Below, one piece after another: positions 23,092-47,958 of a stretch of DNA of 47,958 nt. The position numbers and the translations under genes are program-made. Origin of the DNA: Paulinella micropora (lineage: Eukaryota > Cercozoa > Imbricatea > Euglyphida); contig BJOX01000178.1 of the NCBI GenBank assembly GCA_009731375.1, forward strand, positions 273,081 to 321,038, in the 5' to 3' direction. Under the pieces are notes generated by a model, which worked only from the letters and a program-made list of their open reading frames with translations, ran no database searches and had not been told where the DNA came from. Within the stretch, counting starts at the first letter, position 1; the number at the start of each line of letters is the position of its first letter.

Positions 23092-23466
23092 TTGCGAGTT
23101 TCGTGTTGCGCGCGTGTTTGTGTGTGTGTGAATGCAGTACGATATGTAATATTTACAATGCTTTTTCATAAGTAAGAGGAAAGTTACGGATGCATCCAGA
23201 AATGACGAAGTTAGATCCGGTGCTCGGGCACGAGACAGTGGGTGCTCCAGAATAGCCGGAGGCACAGTGCACTTTGGCTGGCAGTCGAACCGCTGGGGCA
23301 AAGACTGAGGTCATATCCAGTCTTGGGGGGAGAATTAGAGGTCGCTGCGGCCACACACACGCACACACGATAGCGTCACACAATTCATTTTTAAAAAGTA
23401 CCTTACCTGCAGAAGCACCAAAAAAAACAAAACAAATTTTCTGGTGTTATAAGCTCGGAAATCCAT
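12523..23466 (-). CDS. large secreted multi-domain glycoprotein (Sushi-like, filamin/Ig-like, DUF11-like and PAN-like modules), 26 or more exons
   Basis: Exons read on the minus strand, from the start: 23407-23466, 23188-23344, 22188-22298, 21983-22081, 21789-21888, 21450-21586, 21253-21360, 21110-21177, 19963-20259, 19661-19816, 19411-19557, 18935-19050, 18783-18819, 18223-18400, 17836-18083, 17636-17740, 16562-16643, 16404-16459, 15823-16198, 15683-15719, 14729-15572, 14191-14527, 13711-14130, 13590-13644, 13438-13496, about 12523-13336. Every intron is GT-AG and most phases join. The ATG at 23466 opens MDFRAYNTRKFVLFFLVLLQ, a clear signal peptide. No transmembrane segment is seen afterwards, and NxS/T sites are frequent, so an extracellular matrix or surface role is inferred. 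The frame breaks near 21789, 20036, 17925, 17875, 15893, 15400, 15330 and 14455, and two TAGs are in frame in the last exon. It may be error-ridden consensus or a pseudogene. The 3' end is not found. Confidence 0.8.
13330..13440. repeat. (GGTA)n intronic array
   Basis: GTAG/GGTA tetranucleotides in the intron between exons 25 and 26. Shorter CATA, GGTA and GATA arrays fill neighbouring introns at 13500-13585 and 13650-13706. Confidence 0.9.
14529..14700. repeat. degenerate AAGT/AAGTC array
   Basis: An irregular run of AAGTAAGT, AAGTC and AAGTTA words in the intron upstream of exon 22. Confidence 0.85.
16815..16868. repeat. (AAT)n microsatellite
   Basis: AAT repeats that probably form the tail or target of the neighbouring repeat sequence, inside the roughly 1-kb intron between exons 16 and 17. 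Confidence 0.9.
16869..17252. repeat. unidentified dispersed-repeat candidate, cut by an N gap
   Basis: About 380 bp of non-coding mixed sequence lies between an AAT run and a 62-N gap (17253-17314), with SINE copy 2 on the other side of the gap. No similar copy is visible in this window. Its position between AAT runs suggests a retroposed insert. Confidence 0.35.
17315..17505 (-). mobile_element. SINE copy 2, 5' truncated
   Basis: The reverse complement matches the plus-strand SINE near 30790-30930: GTCCGTCTGGA, TTGCGGGGGTGTCATTAGAG, TCACGGGTGAGACGATGG, CATGTGCAGAAATGCAT, and the 3' end GAGAAGCACTATTATTATTA. The tRNA-like head is missing; a short tandem of CATACCGGTCCGTCTGG variants sits at the 5' end. 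It lies in an intron, in the same orientation as the host gene. Confidence 0.85.
18425..18660 (-). mobile_element. GYA-LID repeat family, longest copy, with open frame
   Basis: Lies in the intron between exons 13 and 14; the flanking exons join in phase without it. The minus strand is open and reads VSIFHNDTVKSEVVQAEATA, SRLEGVSPHAMIERVIHKG and ISWIPMYSKLIDQTS. The last words match the fragment at 12188. It looks like the 3' coding end of a mobile element, but I do not recognise the enzyme. Confidence 0.5.
18825..18930. repeat. (CATA)n intronic array
   Basis: CATA repeats between exons 12 and 13. Confidence 0.9.
19236..19402. repeat. GA / GGGA / AAAAG purine array
   Basis: GA repeats, a run of ten G, then GGGAGA and GAAAA words immediately downstream of exon 11. 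All purine on the plus strand, so pyrimidine on the transcribed sense strand of the minus gene. Confidence 0.95.
19825..19955. repeat. (GGTA)n intronic array
   Basis: GGTA tetranucleotide words fill the intron between exons 9 and 10. Confidence 0.9.
20369..20991 (-). mobile_element. composite A-B-A retroposon, copy 2 (partial A, B, A)
   Basis: Read on the minus strand: a 5'-truncated A unit begins near 20990 at GGGTTAATACTTTACCC and ends TCGATATCTCATC near 20910. Unit B follows, then a full A unit near 20655-20369, again ending TCATC before repeats. It sits in the intron between exons 8 and 9 in the gene's orientation. GATA repeats flank it at 20991-21050. Confidence 0.9.
20991..21108. repeat. 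(GATA)n then (GGTA)n intronic array
   Basis: Tetranucleotide tract between the composite element and the donor of exon 8. Confidence 0.95.
22387..22545. repeat. GA / GAAA / GTGA purine array
   Basis: Intron between exons 2 and 3; GA and GAAA repeats with GTGA and GT variants. Confidence 0.95.
22565..22960. repeat. about 190-bp AT-rich duplication either side of a 10-N gap
   Basis: The segment starting ACACTTTTACAATAACATAT near 22572-22769 is repeated almost exactly at 22780-22958. It differs by an 18-bp deletion and one substitution. The N run (22770-22779) sits exactly between the copies, which suggests an assembly join of two overlapping or allelic contigs. Confidence 0.9.
23029..23090. 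repeat. GAA then GA array
   Basis: Short GAA run changing into GA repeats in intron 2 of the minus-strand gene. Confidence 0.95.
23188..23466 (-). other. signal peptide and Sushi-like Cys module (exons 1-2 of the glycoprotein gene)
   Basis: Exon 1 is exactly 20 codons: a basic n-region (RAYNTRK) then the hydrophobic FVLFFLVLLQ, ending at GCAG|GTAAGG. A 62-nt intron follows, with acceptor GGCCGCAG. Exon 2 reads VHCASGYSGAPTVSCPS then FVISGC, a CxxGYxG...C...GC pattern like half of a complement-control (Sushi) module. It joins in phase to exon 3, CGQPNVNQTRLAVSF. Confidence 0.8.
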
Positions 23467-23657
23467 CGCAAACGATCGGTGAATTCGTTTCTCGGACTTC
23501 GAGGTTGACACATTGAGCAGACATTGAGCAAATGTAATTTCGTTAACATTGTAGTTATCGAAAGGATGGCGACTTTTGCCTGTCTATGAAAAAATGATTG
23601 GCAAGACTGACAGTAGTTTCCAAGTTCTGCTGGGCAAGCCGCGGCCTGTTTAACAGG
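23467..23657. promoter_or_regulatory. divergent intergenic region between the two large genes
   Basis: 191 bp separate the minus-strand ATG (23466) from the plus-strand ATG (23658). It is one of the few stretches here with no microsatellite. It contains a near-tandem CATTGAGCA duplication (around 23511 and 23523) and no clear TATA box. Its length and position make a shared bidirectional promoter likely; the transcription starts are not visible. Confidence 0.65.
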
Positions 23658-47713
<24,056 letters not shown>

Positions 47714-47719
47714 GTGATA

Positions 47720-47865
47720 GTGTGTGTGTGTGTGTGTGTGTTGTGTGTGTTGTATGTGTGTGTGTTGTGTGTGTGTGTGTGTGTGTTGTGTGTGTGTGTG
47801 TTGTGTGTGTGTGTGTGTGTGTGTGTTTGTATGTGTGTGTGTTGTGTGTGTGTGTTGTGTGTGTG

Positions 47866-47930
<65 letters not shown>

Positions 47931-47958
47931 CGTGCGTGTGTGTGCGTGTGCGTGTGTG
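47720..47958. repeat. (GT)n microsatellite to right edge
   Basis: GT dinucleotides with TTGT and GCGT interruptions begin right after the donor of exon 26 and reach the window end. Confidence 0.95.

Overview
This is eukaryotic nuclear DNA, most likely from a unicellular protist or alga. The genes are split into many small exons with GT-AG introns. Most of the sequence is microsatellite (GATA/TATC, TATG/CATA, CT/GA, CTT/GAA, AGT, ATT, CCT, CA/GT and others), and there are 12 N gaps, many next to C or GA runs. I cannot name the species. A large-genome alga is only a guess from the gene content: a Patched-type transporter, a giant extracellular beta-sandwich glycoprotein and a ubiquitin protease.

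Layout. 1-1080: the C-terminal part of a USP-type deubiquitinase on the minus strand, running off the left edge. 1.1-5.5 kb: no clear gene; long GA, AGT and AAT repeats, a leucine-rich-repeat fragment fused to a truncated SINE, and a palindromic minisatellite. 5.5-6.7 kb: two minus-strand protein fragments. 7.2-10.2 kb: 3 kb of unclassified, fairly AT-rich DNA. 10.2-12.5 kb: GATA arrays holding mobile-element fragments. 12.5-23.47 kb: a minus-strand gene of at least 26 exons for a secreted protein. It has a signal peptide, a Sushi-like Cys segment, filamin/Ig-like and DUF11-like beta-sandwich repeats and a PAN-like Cys-rich segment. 23.47-23.66 kb: a 191-bp repeat-free divergent intergenic region. 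23.66 kb to the right edge: a plus-strand gene with 26 recognised exons for a Patched/NPC1-type sterol-sensing-domain membrane protein, from its N-terminus through the first transmembrane half to the start of the second half.

The most unusual structure lies in the plus-strand gene. Nearly every intron is a long microsatellite, and degenerate copies of the neighbouring exon edge with its splice site are scattered through it. Copies upstream of an exon carry the acceptor and exon head. Copies downstream carry the exon tail and donor. Only about 1.7 kb of roughly 24 kb is exon. Two retroposon families are also present: a tRNA-derived SINE with an ATT-type tail (3 copies), and a 546-bp composite element with an A-B-A arrangement followed by TATC repeats (4 copies). 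Every copy that lies inside a gene is in the same orientation as that gene.

The minus-strand glycoprotein gene keeps good splice sites, but its reading frame breaks at several places, mostly short G/C runs, and two TAG codons are in frame in one exon. Consensus errors, recent pseudogenisation and stop-codon reassignment all remain possible. All exon calls come from reading splice sites, phases and translated motifs by eye; no alignment or search was run.
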